Part shown: one piece after another, positions 11,473-23,098 of the stretch
Layout of the letters: every line of letters begins with the position of its first letter
Numbering within the stretch: the first letter of the stretch is position 1
Assembly (NCBI GenBank): GCA_030068145.1
Contig: JAPJBO010000048.1
Coordinates: forward strand, 456,381-520,380
Reading direction: 5' to 3'
DNA length: 64,000 nt
DNA from: Diplonema papillatum
Taxonomy: Eukaryota; Euglenozoa; Diplonemea; Diplonemida; Diplonemidae
Made by a program: the position numbers and the translations under genes
Notes under the pieces: model-generated
What the model was told of the DNA's origin: nothing
The model's input: the letters and a program-made list of their open reading frames with translations, nothing else
Databases searched by the model: none

Positions 11473-12694
11473 GTTTGTCGTTTCTGCTTGCTTCGCTTGG
11501 CGTGAAGCACTTTCTCTTTGCATGAGACCGGTGAAAACGTCAACAGGCCTTACTGATAAGGCCGTGGCTTACGCCCCGTTCTCGGTCGCAGAGAAAATAC
11601 GCGCGGTCCACATGTGGACACGTAAAGTTTGAGGCGAACAAAAAGACTTCCCCCTCTGTGTGCGGCGGGCAAAAATAGCGTCGCTACTGGACTTGGCTGT
11701 GCGACGCGTTGCCGTGCGGCCATGGCGACTTGTGGGGCCAGCCATGCGACCTTGGTCGTTGGTAGCACGACTTGGCCGACCGCGAAGTTCTGAGTGGCTT
11801 CGGCAGATCGTGGTGCGATCTTGCCGACATGACTGCTGTGGCCTGTGCGTCCGCTGCAAAACGTTTCCCGACGGCTCGAAGGTGAGCCAAGATGGTAAAG
11901 CTGTATTTGACCTCCTCGCAATGTGGGCGTAAGCCCATGGCTAAGGCTTCACCTTCAACCCACACACACACACTCACACAGGCTGTACGCCTTCTCGGGA
12001 CTCCGCTCAAAACCGCTCAACGTCAAGCTCTGACTTTCGCTGCCGAGTTTGTTACGAACTTCCCGGGCATGCATGCTTGGTTGACTGCGGTATCTTTTTT
12101 TCTGTCAATCCTTAGTCGGAGAATCTGCAGTCCTTGCCAGCACGGTATCTTCGAGCATAGGTGGAGGAAATCGATGGTTCCACCTCCACCGAGACACAGT
12201 ATGGTGTTCAGGGAACACCCAAGTTGAATATCGGGATCTGACAGGTCACCGAACCTAAAGAGTTGAGAACCGTTCGGAAGCAACTGTAAGAGTCGGTACA
12301 CGTTCTGTACGCGCCTCTCGCTCACTCACTCACACACTGAACTTCTTACCTCGCGCCGATTTGGACTGGCCGCGTCGCTGCCCTCACACCTCGCACTCGT
12401 GTGCTTGCTAACAAAAGAAAGGTAAAACGGCAAACCAAGCTAGACCACTAGACTGCACTACTTGTGCCACGAAAGATACAAATCCTATAAAGAACATGAG
12501 TCTGCAAAATAAAGCCGCCCGAACAATACAGTCTTTCGGGAGGGGAGTTGCTGTGCGCTCCTGCGGTCTTTGTGTGTTTCATACTTGACCAACAGGTTCA
12601 CCCCCCCCGCACGCCAAGCCCGCCCTTCGGTATACGTTCGTCCAGAACTTCTCTCGCTTAATTCTTGATCCTCCTCTCCCTCACTCGCACACAG
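11473..12694 (+). other. intron joining TPR and TLDc exons
   Basis: The intron starts GTTTGT and ends in a pyrimidine-rich tract followed by CACACAG (12688-12694). It contains a short CA tract at 11961-11976 and no recognised repeat from elsewhere in the window. Confidence 0.6.
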
Positions 12695-13555
12695 CAAATG
12701 CAACCTGGCGAGGGAGCTCGGCAAACGTTGGTCAACGAGTTCCCGCCGATGCTCCCGTTCCTTTCCGGCGACGGGGCCCCCGGGTCCGAAGAGGACGCGG
12801 ACTTTCCGGGCGAGTACGTCATCCGCTTCTTGTGCGACGCGGTAGAGAACTACGAAGCCTACACCGAGGCCGCCCGCGCCGTGGTCGAGGAGCAAGCGCC
12901 GTTCACGCCGCGGGTGAGCGGCCTCCAGGGGGAGACTGCCCTGCTGGGCGACGCGCAACGAGAGGAGCTCTGCCGGGCGCTGCCCTCGCGGCACCACCGG
13001 CAGCACTGGAGTCTCGTGTTCAGCACGCGCCGCGATGGGTTCGCCCTTTCCTCGTTTTTCCAGCGGGGCGAAGACGTCGGAGAAAACGTCCTCGTCGTCG
13101 AAACCATCGACGGCGACATCTTCGGCGGCTACTCTTCGGGCCCTTGGCAGCCTTCGAAATACTACTACGGCAACGGCGAGACCATGGTGTTCGCGTGGAA
13201 GCTCGGCGCGCCTGATTTGACCATCACGCTGCCAAGCACTCCCACCCCTTCGCCCGGTTCCCGGTTGTCCCCCACGTCGCGTTCCAGCACGCCCCCGGGC
13301 CGAAAAGCGAAGAAGGGCCCGACGTTCTACGCGTGGCAGTGGACGGGGAGCAACCGCATGTTCGTCCACTGCGACCAGCACTCGTTCGCCTTCGGCGGCG
13401 GCGCGACCGGGCCGTCGTTTTCGATCGACGGAAACAACCTCGGCAGCGGCACGTCGAATCCCTGCGAGAGCTTCAACAGCCCCGTCCTCACGTCCTCACA
13501 CCGGTTCGTCATCAAGTGTGTAGAGTGCTGGACCTTCCACGACGAAGAGGAATGA
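12695..13555 (+). CDS. TLDc-domain terminal exon
   Basis: The exon has 286 codons and a TGA stop. It holds a TLDc domain: HWSLVFSTRRDGFALSSFF, then VLVVETIDGDIFGGYSS, FYAWQWTGSNRMFVHC, the glycine-rich FAFGGGATGPSFSIDG and the closing FVIKCVECWTF. These match the successive conserved blocks of the OXR1, NCOA7 and TBC1D24 family, linked to oxidative-stress resistance and, in several members, to the V-ATPase. A Pro/Ser/Thr-rich insertion (about residues 180-205) interrupts the domain. The acceptor precedes CAAATG, so this ATG at 12698 could also start a stand-alone protein. The phase-0 match favours fusion with the upstream TPR exon. Confidence 0.9.
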   Translation, partial: QMQPGEGARQTLVNEFPPMLPFLSGDGAPGSEEDADFPGEYVIRFLCDAVENYEAYTEAARAVVEEQAPFTPRVSGLQGETALLGDAQREELCRALPSRHHRQHWSLVFSTRRDGFALSSFFQRGEDVGENVLVVETIDGDIFGGYSSGPWQPSKYYYGNGETMVFAWKLGAPDLTITLPSTPTPSPGSRLSPTSRSSTPPGRKAKKGPTFYAWQWTGSNRMFVHCDQHSFAFGGGATGPSFSIDGNNLGSGTSNPCESFNSPVLTSSHRFVIKCVECWTFHDEEE

Positions 13556-14890
13556 GACCGCCCGCTCCTCGACTCACACGCTAAACTCGCCGTCCGCCGG
13601 AGCCGGCAGACAGAGTGAGGTTCACCGTGCTCACACGACCTTTCCACACCTGCTGCGCTGCCACGAGAATGAAGGCACAGGGTGTCCATCGTCCTTCGCA
13701 AACCGGTCGCCCCCCCCAAAGAACCTTTCCGGAGTTGGGGCTTGCACTGATAAACGAAGTAACCGACGATCAGCATCAACCGACCAAAGGTGATGAAAAT
13801 GGTACGACAGGAGTATCTTGTTCTTCGCGTGTACAGGGTATAAACCTCTCTGGGGGGGTTTTTCCTGTACTAGCACTTTTTCGTTGGCTTCGTTTTCTCT
13901 TTCATGTGCACGTTGTTCCGGAAATGTTCCCGTCAGTGCAGATGTACGATTAAAAAAGCCCAACCCCAAAACATAGTGCCCGCAAATAGCCAACTCCGCA
14001 GCACTTAGCCCGGCCGCGGGAAGTCTCCGCGGTCCTTCTCATACCTCTTGCCCCCTCCTAACAAAGCCGAATGCGGGAGCCTCGCTCCCCCCGAGGGATT
14101 TCCGTCTTGCGCGCCAGCGGCGCAAGAAAATGCTTTGTCCCTACTTGTGCTTCGTCCCCATCGCCGGCGTGAACAAGCGCCGTTTCTGTTTCGCTCGCGC
14201 AAATTGCTGGGCCGCGTGTCCCCCAGCTGTGCCCTACGAATGTCCCCAGACCGCAACCAGAGGATGAACCCTGAAGCAAGGTCTGTGGTTTGAAGGTCTG
14301 AAACCTGGTCTAAAGCGGTAGTCAAAAAAGATTGCGGTGCGAACGGATAGACGTTCGTTACTCTAGATGTAAGCTTTCACCGAGCCGCTCTGCCGTGTTG
14401 CCAAACCGAAAGCCTCAATTCGGCTACACCCTCTATCTTATAGGTTTAGTTTATGAGTGGGCCCAATGGCGACTTACAAGTTATCTTGTCCACAAATCCC
14501 CACGGTACTTGCCTGCGCCTGTGAGCACTGATGCGTACGACGCTCACTTACATCGCTTACCGGAATGCCCACTCACCTCGCTTGTGCCATTCGTACAGTC
14601 GCTCCGCTCGCACCGCCCACATGTGTGCCATACTGCGCCCTCGCTAAATACAGTAATGGTAAGGTCAAAATAGCCATGTAAACCGTGTGCCGGCCACGTA
14701 CCATGTTTGGAAGAAGCACTGGTCCGGCGCATGAATCAGACCGGACACTTCTTGGACGGGCAGTTCTTGGGACTTTCAGTCCCAATTGCCTTGGGACTTT
14801 GCCCGGGGCCAGGTTCAGTAGTAAGATGGACCGACAACAAAAACATCCCTACCTTTGGCCAATGCCCAACAGTACATTTCTATTGAAAAC
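13556..14890. other. intergenic
   Basis: I recognise no gene, RNA or repeat. The open frames are short and overlap in several directions. Confidence 0.45.
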
Positions 14891-14898
14891 CAGACTAG

Positions 14899-14977
14899 AA
14901 AGCGTGCCTGCTGGCGCACTAGTCGGGAACCTGTGCTCCCTCGCCCTCCCGCGGGTTCAAACCCACGGGGTACGTTC
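14899..14977 (+). repeat. possible tRNA-like sequence
   Basis: An A-box-like TGGCGCACTAGTCGG is followed about 45 bases later by GGTTCAAACCC. The flanking GCGTGCC and GGTACGT can pair as an acceptor stem with wobbles. The T-loop is one base short and the anticodon arm is weak, so a SINE head or tRNA relic is more likely than a working tRNA. Confidence 0.25.
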
Positions 14978-16208
14978 GTAGTCGGGTTCTTCGACAAATC
15001 TAGCCTGTGGTCCAAAAAGTGTGCTCGAAAAAAGGCATCGCTCGCAGCCGCCCACACAAGACCGACCCGCTCTCAATTGGACTTTCACGAGGAGTTGCCG
15101 TGACCTGTGGCCTTTCGCTGCCTTCGGTTATGTCCTCAACACGAATTTCACCTCTGACAGCCCATGCGCCCAGGGCTTTCCTCACCTGTCGGATCAAAGC
15201 CCCATCCTCATTCAGTGCGCAATGCTCTGTATCCAATCTTCCCCAGCGTCGTGCGTTGACAAACACACGTGCGTGCAACATTCTGTCTTCGTTCTATTGA
15301 GTGTTCCATGTTCCTCATGGGGGCTGTAGGCTAACGCACGTCGGAAAAGAGCCGGCTGTCCATCTGTACGCGGCATTTTCGTGAAGATTGTTCCCGCGGA
15401 GATCCGAGGCAACACTCGAATGAAACAGAAAAGAAGAACAGTCCACCTCAACCCACCCGAATTCTCCTGTTGTAGGTTCGGGTGGTGTGCTCGTCCTGCC
15501 ATGCGCTTCGCCCCAGTTCCTACCGCGTTCTAAAGTAGTGCTACTTTCCCTCTAAGGTTCGATTCCTCGGAAGAGTTTTTATTTGAGGCCCGAGAATCGC
15601 CAAACAAGTCTAAAGTGCCATCGGGGGGTCAGATTTCTGGCTACATCGAGTGCCGAAAGGGTGCCGAGACGTGCCATGGGTAGCTCCTTCCAGCCCAAAA
15701 AAAATTAACGAATTTCTTCAAAATTTTGACCCACCGATACCTGCACCTTCGATGCAAAATCTGTGACATTCTCCGAGTGTTCCAACTCTTCTTTTACGTA
15801 GGAAAACCGTGCGAACTCCCCTGGTCACCTCTTGCCATTGCGAGAGGTGCTGTAGAGAGTGGTCACTTTGCCCACTCAGAAAGGCGGGGTCCTTTTAGGG
15901 TCCCGGCGGTTTGGCGACACGTTTTGCGGGCGTTTTATGAACCCACACCGGTGTGGATCAAACTTTCCTGGGGTTTCCGATTGTTTTTGAGTTCCCTCTG
16001 TTGTTGTGTCCAAGTCAGGCTGGTTTTTGTGGGGTTTTGACGTTTTCCTTATCCGAAAGTTTGCCCGCCCTCTCATGAGTGGCCAAGGTTCGCCCATTTT
16101 ATGCGGACTGGCACACCGGCTGCCGAAGGGCAGCTTCCGGTGCAGGAGTTCGGTTTCATTATCGGCAGAATCCGAACTGGGTAATGAGCGACCATTTCGA
16201 ATACCAGT
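14978..16208. other. intergenic
   Basis: No gene is recognised. A perfect B-box string is present near 15557 but without an A box. Confidence 0.45.
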
Positions 16209-16310
16209 GTCTTTTTTGTACTAACAATCTTGCGGGTTGTCCTTCAATGTATTGTGCAGGCTAAAAAGACGCAGGCAGCGTGTTTTGTTGGTTGATCAGA
16301 TTTTCTTACC
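16209..16310 (+). repeat. dispersed repeat R3, copy 1
   Basis: The segment from actaacaatcttgcgggttg to gaagcccc-type flank recurs at 32136-32208 and 50143-50243 with the same orientation. The shared core is attgtgcaggctaaaaagac. Copies differ by scattered substitutions and small indels, as expected of an old interspersed element. No tail or target duplication is clear. Confidence 0.85.
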
Positions 16311-17700
16311 CGAAAGCCCCAAAGGTCAACCGGAGACCCTAAAACACCGAACCTCTAACACAATAAATGCCTGAAAATGACACAGGGGAAATACAAGTCG
16401 GAAAACGATCAACCGGCACGCACTAACAAAACTGCAGGGAAGCTTGCAAGGATGAATTCTCCCATGGCTCTTTCGAACAGTTCTCGAAAGCTTCGAAACA
16501 TTCGTGCGTGCTAGTGGGTATAAAGCCGAGTGCAATCGCGTATGACTGGAAAGCGTCCAAACCTGTAACCTTAACGGTCCTCACTGGGTGCTTCTACAAA
16601 AACAAAAAACAAAAAATGTCGTCGGAAACACAGATGAAGCACCCCAACCTTCTCCAACCACACACCACTGTCCTGTCTGCAGACACTCAGGTTCCACGCT
16701 GATGATGGTCCGCTGAATGCGTACGTGACTTAAAAGGACCGATACACGGTGCAGACATAACATGGCGCCGTGTTGAGCACGTTTCATGCAGCACTTTCTT
16801 GCACCCCCCGCCTACTCCATACCTAGCTCTGTTCTATCGCTTTTACCTTCGGCAGACGCCTACGCGGGCGCCGCAAAGAAAATAAATGCGCCACGCTGCA
16901 ACCCTGCAAAATACTGGCCCCCCGAGACGAGATGCCCTGCTCTCGCCGCGCACCTTTCCACTTCCCCTTTCTTTGCGTTGACAATGTACATGAGTCAAGC
17001 TTTGAGTGCGTGGGAAGTCTATCACGCGTGCGAGGCTTAGGGTGTCAAACCCACAAGCCGCACTGAAAGGGAGATGTGCCAATCCTTGAGGACGCAGCAC
17101 AGCCCGATCCTGATTTACTGGAAAGGGATTTGAGGTTAAATACAATAAATACAATAAAATACACGTGGTATGGTTCAATTTTGATGGGCTGTTCGGCACT
17201 GTCTCCCCACAGTTTAAGCAACTTCAACGGGGGAAACTCTTTTTAAAGTGCAAGTTCACACATTTTTAGGGGTAAAACCAAAACAAACCGGTATTAGCCA
17301 GTCTTTACATTCCAGCAGAACATCCAGCAGAGCACATAGGAATCATGTTACATTCACGCAAGTACTTTTTGCACTTATGAGCACTGTCCTGTAGGTAAAG
17401 CAAAGCGCAAAAGTCATACCAAGATGCCAAGGAGAACTTGCTGGGCCCAGGTACATCAGAAATGCTGAATGCGTGCAGAGGGAGCCGGCTGAAGCTCAAA
17501 TTAGCACGGAGTGGTTAGAGAAACGACACAGAGAAACGACGCCTAGCTTTCCTGAGCATTTTCAATGATTTGGTACGAGTAGAATGCTGTGGCACCCTAA
17601 AACCAACAGCAGCAAAGGAAATCTACAAAACGGTAACAAAATGTAGCGAGACTTTTGGCCGCCAGGCTGCAAACCTGAAGAACTGCTACTGTTACATGGT
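16311..17700. other. intergenic with dispersed repeat R4
   Basis: No gene is recognised. The segment 17028-17114 recurs inverted at 32531-32620 (shared ccacaagccgcactgaaag). AT-rich aataaatacaataaaatac lies at 17142-17160. Confidence 0.6.
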
Positions 17701-17776
17701 GCTTGTATTTTATTGTATTTTATTGTATTTTATTGTATTTTATTGTATTTTATTGTATTTTATTGTATTTTATTTT
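17701..17776. repeat. 10-bp microsatellite-like repeat
   Basis: The unit tgtattttat is repeated about seven times without interruption, about 300 bases upstream of the DYNC2LI1 start. Confidence 0.95.
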
Positions 17777-18076
17777 ATGGCTGAGTCAGTGTATTTTATC
17801 TTCCTTGCACGTTGATCCAACGCTTCGCAAGCGCTCTGTTTTGTTCTTGCAGTTCAATTGTTGGCGCGAGAAATAGTAGGCGTGTGCTTGGTTGTACATG
17901 CCGCGCCCTTTGTATTCCAGTGTGCGAAGCTCTTTCTAGCAAGTCCGTTGTACTTCTCTGTCCTTAGTCAAAGCTATCGTCTCCGAAACCGTCTGTTGTA
18001 TCGTCTCCGCACTTCTCTGCCTGTAACACGAAACAACGGCGCGAAAACAGCGGAAAGGAAACAACACCAAGGGAAA

Positions 18077-18691
18077 ATGGAGCGCCGCCCGTCTGAAAAG
18101 AAGGCGGAACGGCGGGCCTCCGGCGATGCCGCCGGCGAGGGCGATGACGAGCTGGACATGTCGGGCACGAAGAAGGAGGCGGAGAAGGGCCCCCCGAAGT
18201 TGAAGCTAGACCGGAACAAGACGCTGTGGGACAACATCGCGGCCACCAAACCGAGCGGTGCCGTCGAGACGCAGGACGTCAACGTGTTGGTGATCGGCAG
18301 CCGAAAGGGGGGGAAGAGCACGTTGATCCAGCGCTTCATCAAGAAGGACGAAGCCACCATCCCGAAGCCGACCAGCGCCCTAGAATACTCGCACGGCCGC
18401 AAGGAAGAAGGCAAAAAGGTGCAAACCGCCCACTTCTGGGAAGTCGGCGGCGGGTGCGATCTGCACATGCTCATGGACGTGGTCATCTCGCCCGAAAACA
18501 TCCACACCCTGGTGGCCGTCGTCGTCGTCGACCTGTCCGACCCGCGCACTCTGTGGCACACGCTGACGGCGAGCCTCAGCAGGATGAACAAGCGCGTGCA
18601 GGAGTGCTACGCCAGGATGAAGGTCAAAAACAACACGACCCCGGACCGCCTGCTGCAGCGGCACAAGCGCAAGATCGGCGAGGACCACGCG
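18077..18691 (+). CDS. DYNC2LI1: dynein-2 light intermediate chain, exon 1
   Basis: The exon has 205 codons, from the ATG at 18077 (context aaaATGG) to phase 0 at GCG|GTACAC. An acidic and Lys-rich leader is followed by TLWDNIAATK and the P-loop GSRKGGKSTLIQRF (residues about 73-87). A switch-like TSALEYSHGRK and WEVGGG, the family equivalent of DxxG, come next. This is the RAS-like GTPase fold of the D1bLIC/DYNC2LI1 family, the light intermediate chain of the retrograde intraflagellar transport motor. The exon ends at GEDHA, and the next exon resumes with DLSKIM, as the family alignment requires. The frame is open upstream of the ATG to 17858, but that part resembles leader sequence and not the family. 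Confidence 0.93.
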
Positions 18692-19126
18692 GTACACAGC
18701 TCTTTTTCTTCGTATAAGCACCCGTGTGTGTGGTCCTTCCAAGATGGATTGTGTCTGCGCTCTCTCTCTCTCCCTTAAGGTTGCCGCCCGAGGGAACCGG
18801 CTGTGAGCCGAAACTCGGCGCCGGTCTCTCCGGACTGCACCAGGAGAGAACTTCGCGGCGGATCACAAAGCACCCGCCCTGCACGAGGTACGCGCCCAAG
18901 ACCCGTGCACGGCTACCGTAGCACCCTCCGTGTTTGCACCTTCCTCGGATGCTACGGTCGGGAAGGGGCTTCAAAGTAGTTGGGAAAACACGTTCCCCTT
19001 CCCCGCGTTCTGCGTGTGGGGTTACCAGGGACCCGGGCAACTGCCGCAGCAGCCGCAGAAACGTCCTTCGCCCTTGGCTCACTTTCGGGAGTCACCTACC
19101 AGTGTGTTCCTGGTTGTTGCCAGTTG

Positions 19127-20585
19127 TCAGCGCGATAGCGATGACAGCGAGAACACATATAGGTGGGCGGGGAGAGGCCCTGGGACTGCTAAGACGGGAC
19201 AACCACACCCTTTGACCTGTTTTGATGTGTTCTCTCGGAAAGTCAGCGCGATAGCGATGACAGCGAGAACACATATAGGTGGGTGGGGAGAGGCCCTGGG
19301 ACTGCTAAGACGGGACAACCACACCCATTGACTTGTTTTGATGTGTTCTCTCGGAAAGTCAGCGCGATAGCGATGACAGCGAGAACACATATAGGTGGGT
19401 GGGGAGAGGCCCTGGGACTGCTAAGACGGGACAACCACACCCTTTGACTTGTTTTGATGTGTTCTCTCGGAAAGTCAGCGCGATAGCGATGACAGCGAGA
19501 ACACATATAGGTGGGTGGGGAGAGGCCCTGGGACTGCTAAGACGGGACAACCACACCCTTTGACTTGTTTTGATGTGTTCTCTCGGAAAGTCAGCGCGAT
19601 AGCGATGACAGCGAGAACACATATAGGTGGGTGGGGAGAGGCCCTGGGACTGCTAAGACGGGACAACCACACCCTTTGACTTGTTATGATGTGTTCTCTC
19701 GGAAAGTCAGCGCGATAGCGATGACAGCGAGAACACATATAGGTGGGTGGGGAGAGGCCCTGGGACTGCTAAGACGGGACAACCACACCCTTTGACTTGT
19801 TATGATGTGTTCTCTCGGAAAGTCAGCGCGATAGCGATGACAGCGAGAACACATATAGGTGGGTGGGGAGAGGCCCTGGGACTGCTAAGACGGGACAACC
19901 ACACCCTTTGACTTGTTATGATGTGTTCTCTCGGAAAGTCAGCGCGATAGCGATGACAGCGAGAACACATATAGGTGGGTGGGGAGAGGCCCTGGGACTG
20001 CTAAGACGGGACAACCACACCCTTTGACTTGTTTTGATGTGTTCTCTCGGAAAGTCAGCGCGATAGCGATGACAGCGAGAACACATATAGGTGGGTGGGG
20101 AGAGGCCCTGGGACTGCTAAGACGGGACAACCACACCCTTTGACTTGTTTTGATGTGTTCTCTCGGAAAGTCAGCGCGATAGCGATGACAGCGAGAACAC
20201 ATATAGGTGGGTGGGGAGAGGCCCTGGGACTGCTAAGACGGGACAACCACACCCTTTGACTTGTTTTGATGTGTTCTCTCGGAAAGTCAGCGCGATAGCG
20301 ATGACAGCGAGAACACATATAGGTGGGTGGGGAGAGGCCCTGGGACTGCTAAGACGGGACAACCACACCCTTTGACTTGTTATGATGTGTTCTCTCGGAA
20401 AGTCAGCGCGATAGCGATGACAGCGAGAACACATAAAGGTGGGTGGGGAGAGGCCCTGGGACTGCTAAGACGGGACAACCACACCCTTTGACTTGTTTTG
20501 ATGTGTTCTCTCGGAAAGTCAGCGCGATAGCGATGACAACGAGAACACACAAACGTGACAGAAGGCCCTGGGCTGCTAAGACGTG
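19127..20585. repeat. 116-bp minisatellite, about 12.5 copies
   Basis: Units starting tcagcgcgatagcgatgaca recur at exact 116-base steps from 19127 to 20519, and a partial, more divergent unit ends near 20585. Units are almost identical. A diagnostic site (gttttgatg or gttatgatg) reads T,T,T,T,A,A,A,T,T,T,A,T along the array. The recurring open frame on the minus strand comes from the repeat; 116 is not a multiple of 3, so it is not a repeat protein. Confidence 0.98.
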
Positions 20586-20924
20586 ACATACCCGCCCCTG
20601 TCCCCCCAGGAAGCCCAGTCCGAGCCTAGCCAGCCCCCCGACCAGGCCTTGCGTTCCGCATGCGGTGCGTGCGGAATTCCGTACGTGTTTTCCGCCATGT
20701 GTTTTGCATGTATTAAACTTGGCACTCACCTGTGTATATGGTCAAACACCTACTATCATTGGTTAGTCACAGTCGGGATATCCGTTCAGACCTTGGACGG
20801 ATGTCCGAAGCCTGGATCCGAGTTGGACCTTTTCCGCACGTTCCGTATGTGAATTAAGTTTGAACCCAAGAGTATCGGACGCCATGCCCCGACACGGAAT
20901 CTTTTTTTGTTTTGTGTTCTCTGA

Positions 20925-21088
<164 letters not shown>

Positions 21089-21114
21089 GGGCGAACCGCG
21101 AACACCACCCGCAG

Positions 21115-21666
21115 GATCTGTCGAAGATCATGCTGAACGGGATCCCGACGGTGATCGTCGGGACGAAGTACGACATGTTCCACGACAACCCGCACACGAA
21201 GATCATGGCGAAGACGCTCCGGTTCATTGCCCACCGCAACGGGATGCACCTCGCCTGGGTGAGCACCAAGGACGAGAAGGACATGACCCGCTTCCGGCTG
21301 CTGATGTCGAACCTCGTCTTCGGCACCCCGTTCGCCGAGCGCTACATCAACCTCGACTACGCCGCCGGCCCCCTGATGGTCTGGCCCGGGAGGGACTCCT
21401 TCGAGCAGATAGGCCCACCCATCGGCCTGCAGAAGCCGCCCGAGAACTTCGCGTCTTGCGGCGACGCGGAGCTCGACGCGTACAAGCGGCCCTACGACGA
21501 CGTCTACCCGCCGAAGCCGTCGCAGCAGCAGGAAAAGGACCTCTTCTCGGCCGCCCTGTACGAAGAGTTCGAGGAGCGGGAGATCGACGCATACCGGCGG
21601 CAGAAGGACGAGGAGCTCCGCAAGTCGGAGCAGGCGAAGGCGGGCAAAGCAGCCCGCACCGCCTGA
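21115..21666 (+). CDS. DYNC2LI1: dynein-2 light intermediate chain, exon 2
   Basis: The exon has 183 codons and a TGA stop, in phase 0 with exon 1, for 388 residues in total (the human protein has about 350). It begins DLSKIM and contains GIPTVIVGTKYDMF, the NKxD-equivalent strand of the G domain, then FIAHRNGMHLAWVSTKDE. The C-terminal segment has PLMVWPGRDSFEQIG and a helical tail rich in Glu, Arg and Lys. The end part (21381-21589) is the source of the decayed copies that follow. Confidence 0.93.
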   Translation, partial: DLSKIMLNGIPTVIVGTKYDMFHDNPHTKIMAKTLRFIAHRNGMHLAWVSTKDEKDMTRFRLLMSNLVFGTPFAERYINLDYAAGPLMVWPGRDSFEQIGPPIGLQKPPENFASCGDAELDAYKRPYDDVYPPKPSQQQEKDLFSAALYEEFEEREIDAYRRQKDEELRKSEQAKAGKAARTA

Positions 21667-21750
21667 GTCCGTTTCTTCTTCTTTTTTGCGCGACAACCGG
21701 GAGCTGCTTCCTTGGGGAGCAGCATACTCGTTGCAGCCAAAAAACGGAAC

Positions 21751-22290
21751 GTTGCCAGCGGTGCTCAGGATGCTGGTGCTAAGTTCGGCATTCGTGCGAG
21801 CCCCTCTGTGGCCTGTGGAGTCCCTGATGCTAAGTTCGGCGCCAGTACCGGGGAGGGACTCCTTCGAGCAGACAGCCTGCGGAAGCCGCCCGAGAACTTC
21901 ACGTCTTGCGGCGACGCGGAGCTGGACGCGTACATACAAGCAGCCCTACGACGACGTCTACCCGCCGAAGCCGTCGCAGCAGCAGGAAAAGGACCTCTTC
22001 TCGGCCGCCCTGTACGAAGAGTTCGAGGAGCGGGAGATCGACGCTTCCGGTGCTCAGGATGCTGGTGCTAAGTCCGGCACTCGTGCGAGCCCCTCTGTGG
22101 CCTGTGGAATTCCTGATGCTAAGTTCGGCGCCAGTACCGGGAAGGGACTCCTTCGAGCAGACAGGCCCGCCCGTCGGCCTGCGGAAGCCGCCCGAGAACT
22201 TCACGTCTTGCGGCGACGCGGAGCTGGACGCGTACATACAAGCGGCCCTGCGACGACGTCCCCCGCCGAAGCCGTCGCAGCAGCGCTTGC
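21751..22290 (+). pseudogene. two decayed copies of DYNC2LI1 exon 2 end
   Basis: The exon segment gggagggactccttcgagca to gagcgggagatcgacgc is repeated at about 21853-22043 and 22143-22285 with deletions. Each copy is preceded by a 95-base non-exon sequence (21756-21850 and 22050-22144, shared gtgcgagcccctctgtggcc). Units are about 294 bases apart. The second copy breaks off before the source exon's end. Frames are broken, so these are relics. Confidence 0.9.
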
Positions 22291-22304
22291 AACGCATCGT
22301 CGGA

Positions 22305-22592
22305 AGAAGAAAGAAGAAGAAAAAGAAAACGCCCGCTCCTGGTCCAGGAACGTGACGGTCAACCACAGCTTGCAAAGCTTGAGTCGGAGGCAGCGCAGTG
22401 CCACAACCCTGCCCTGTGGCTGACCGTCTCGACGAGCTTGTGTTCAGCGCAAGCGCCAAGCCCCAAGGTGCGCGACGCCTTGATGCTTTAGTTTGGGAAA
22501 TCGGTAGCCACTTGACCCGTAGGCCCGTGGCTCTGCAGTACCGCCGAACACGTGAAGCTTGGCTCCCGTGTAGCAGGCTTTCCCTGGTACCG
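22305..22592 (-). mobile_element. SINE-like element R1, copy A
   Basis: The element is flanked by a perfect 13-bp duplication, acgcatcgtcgga, at 22292-22304 and 22593-22605. Read on the minus strand it starts near ggtaccagggaaagcctgc and ends in a T/C-rich tail (ttctttcttcttc). Other copies are at 40031-40318 (minus), 50250-50523 (plus) and 51760-52004 (plus). The target duplication plus simple tail indicates retroposition. I see no convincing pol III A and B boxes. Confidence 0.85.
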
Positions 22593-22905
22593 ACGCATCG
22601 TCGGATCTAAAACATTAGCAGTTGACCTGGCGTTACTGCATACAACTTGCCCAAAGCAGGCGAGAGTCCGCGAGTGCGCACAAACAAATGAAAGCGCCGC
22701 TACCAATCTTCTGGCGGACGCAAACCACGTCGGGAGGCATTCCTTATGTCTCCGGGGGGCCACGAAGGGGGGTTTGTAATACCCGACAACTCCGGTCCTC
22801 CGTGTTGACCTTCAGTCTGCGGGTGACGTGCAAATGGGCACAAGAGGCCGCAAGACTCGGCCAGCTGTGCTGTTCTTGTGTCTAACAAATGCAATTTGCC
22901 AAGAA

Positions 22906-23098
22906 GAATACTCGAGGGGCTGCCTTGTGCTTACTTCGAAGGAGGCTAGAGGGGGAGAAACAATACAACTACAAAATGGGTCTTTTTTGTTGAACGCTTA
23001 CGCCCGCCACTGAACCCAGATTCACCTGCGTTTCGTGTGGGCTACAGCACATTTACCTCCTTTGATCTTTTGCAGCTGGCAGCCTCCTCAAGTATTTC
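22906..23098 (-). mobile_element. MITE-like repeat R2, copy 1
   Basis: This repeat of about 190 bp has inverted ends: gaatactcgagg at the left and cctcaagtatttc at the right. The sequence continues on one side with acaaagcaggtgcttat, which is shared by all copies. Copies 2-5 are at 28475-28666, 35164-35338, 52207-52399 and 52926-53114, all in the opposite orientation. There is no coding capacity. Confidence 0.9.

Noticed and set aside
15541-15600. tRNA gene suggested by a perfect GGTTCGATTCC B box
   Set aside because: No A box, acceptor stem or anticodon arm can be placed upstream. The neighbouring aaagtagtgctacttt is only a hairpin.
17858-18076. N-terminal extension of DYNC2LI1
   Set aside because: The frame is open and has no stop, but it starts at a non-ATG codon and shows no family similarity. 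The ATG at 18077 fits the family length.
19127-20585. CRISPR array
   Set aside because: Repeats are contiguous 116-bp units without unique spacers, in a eukaryotic intron.
19127-20589. Series of 87-codon minus-strand frames with the same sequence
   Set aside because: They are the 116-bp repeat read repeatedly. The unit length shifts frame, and the array lies within an intron on the other strand.
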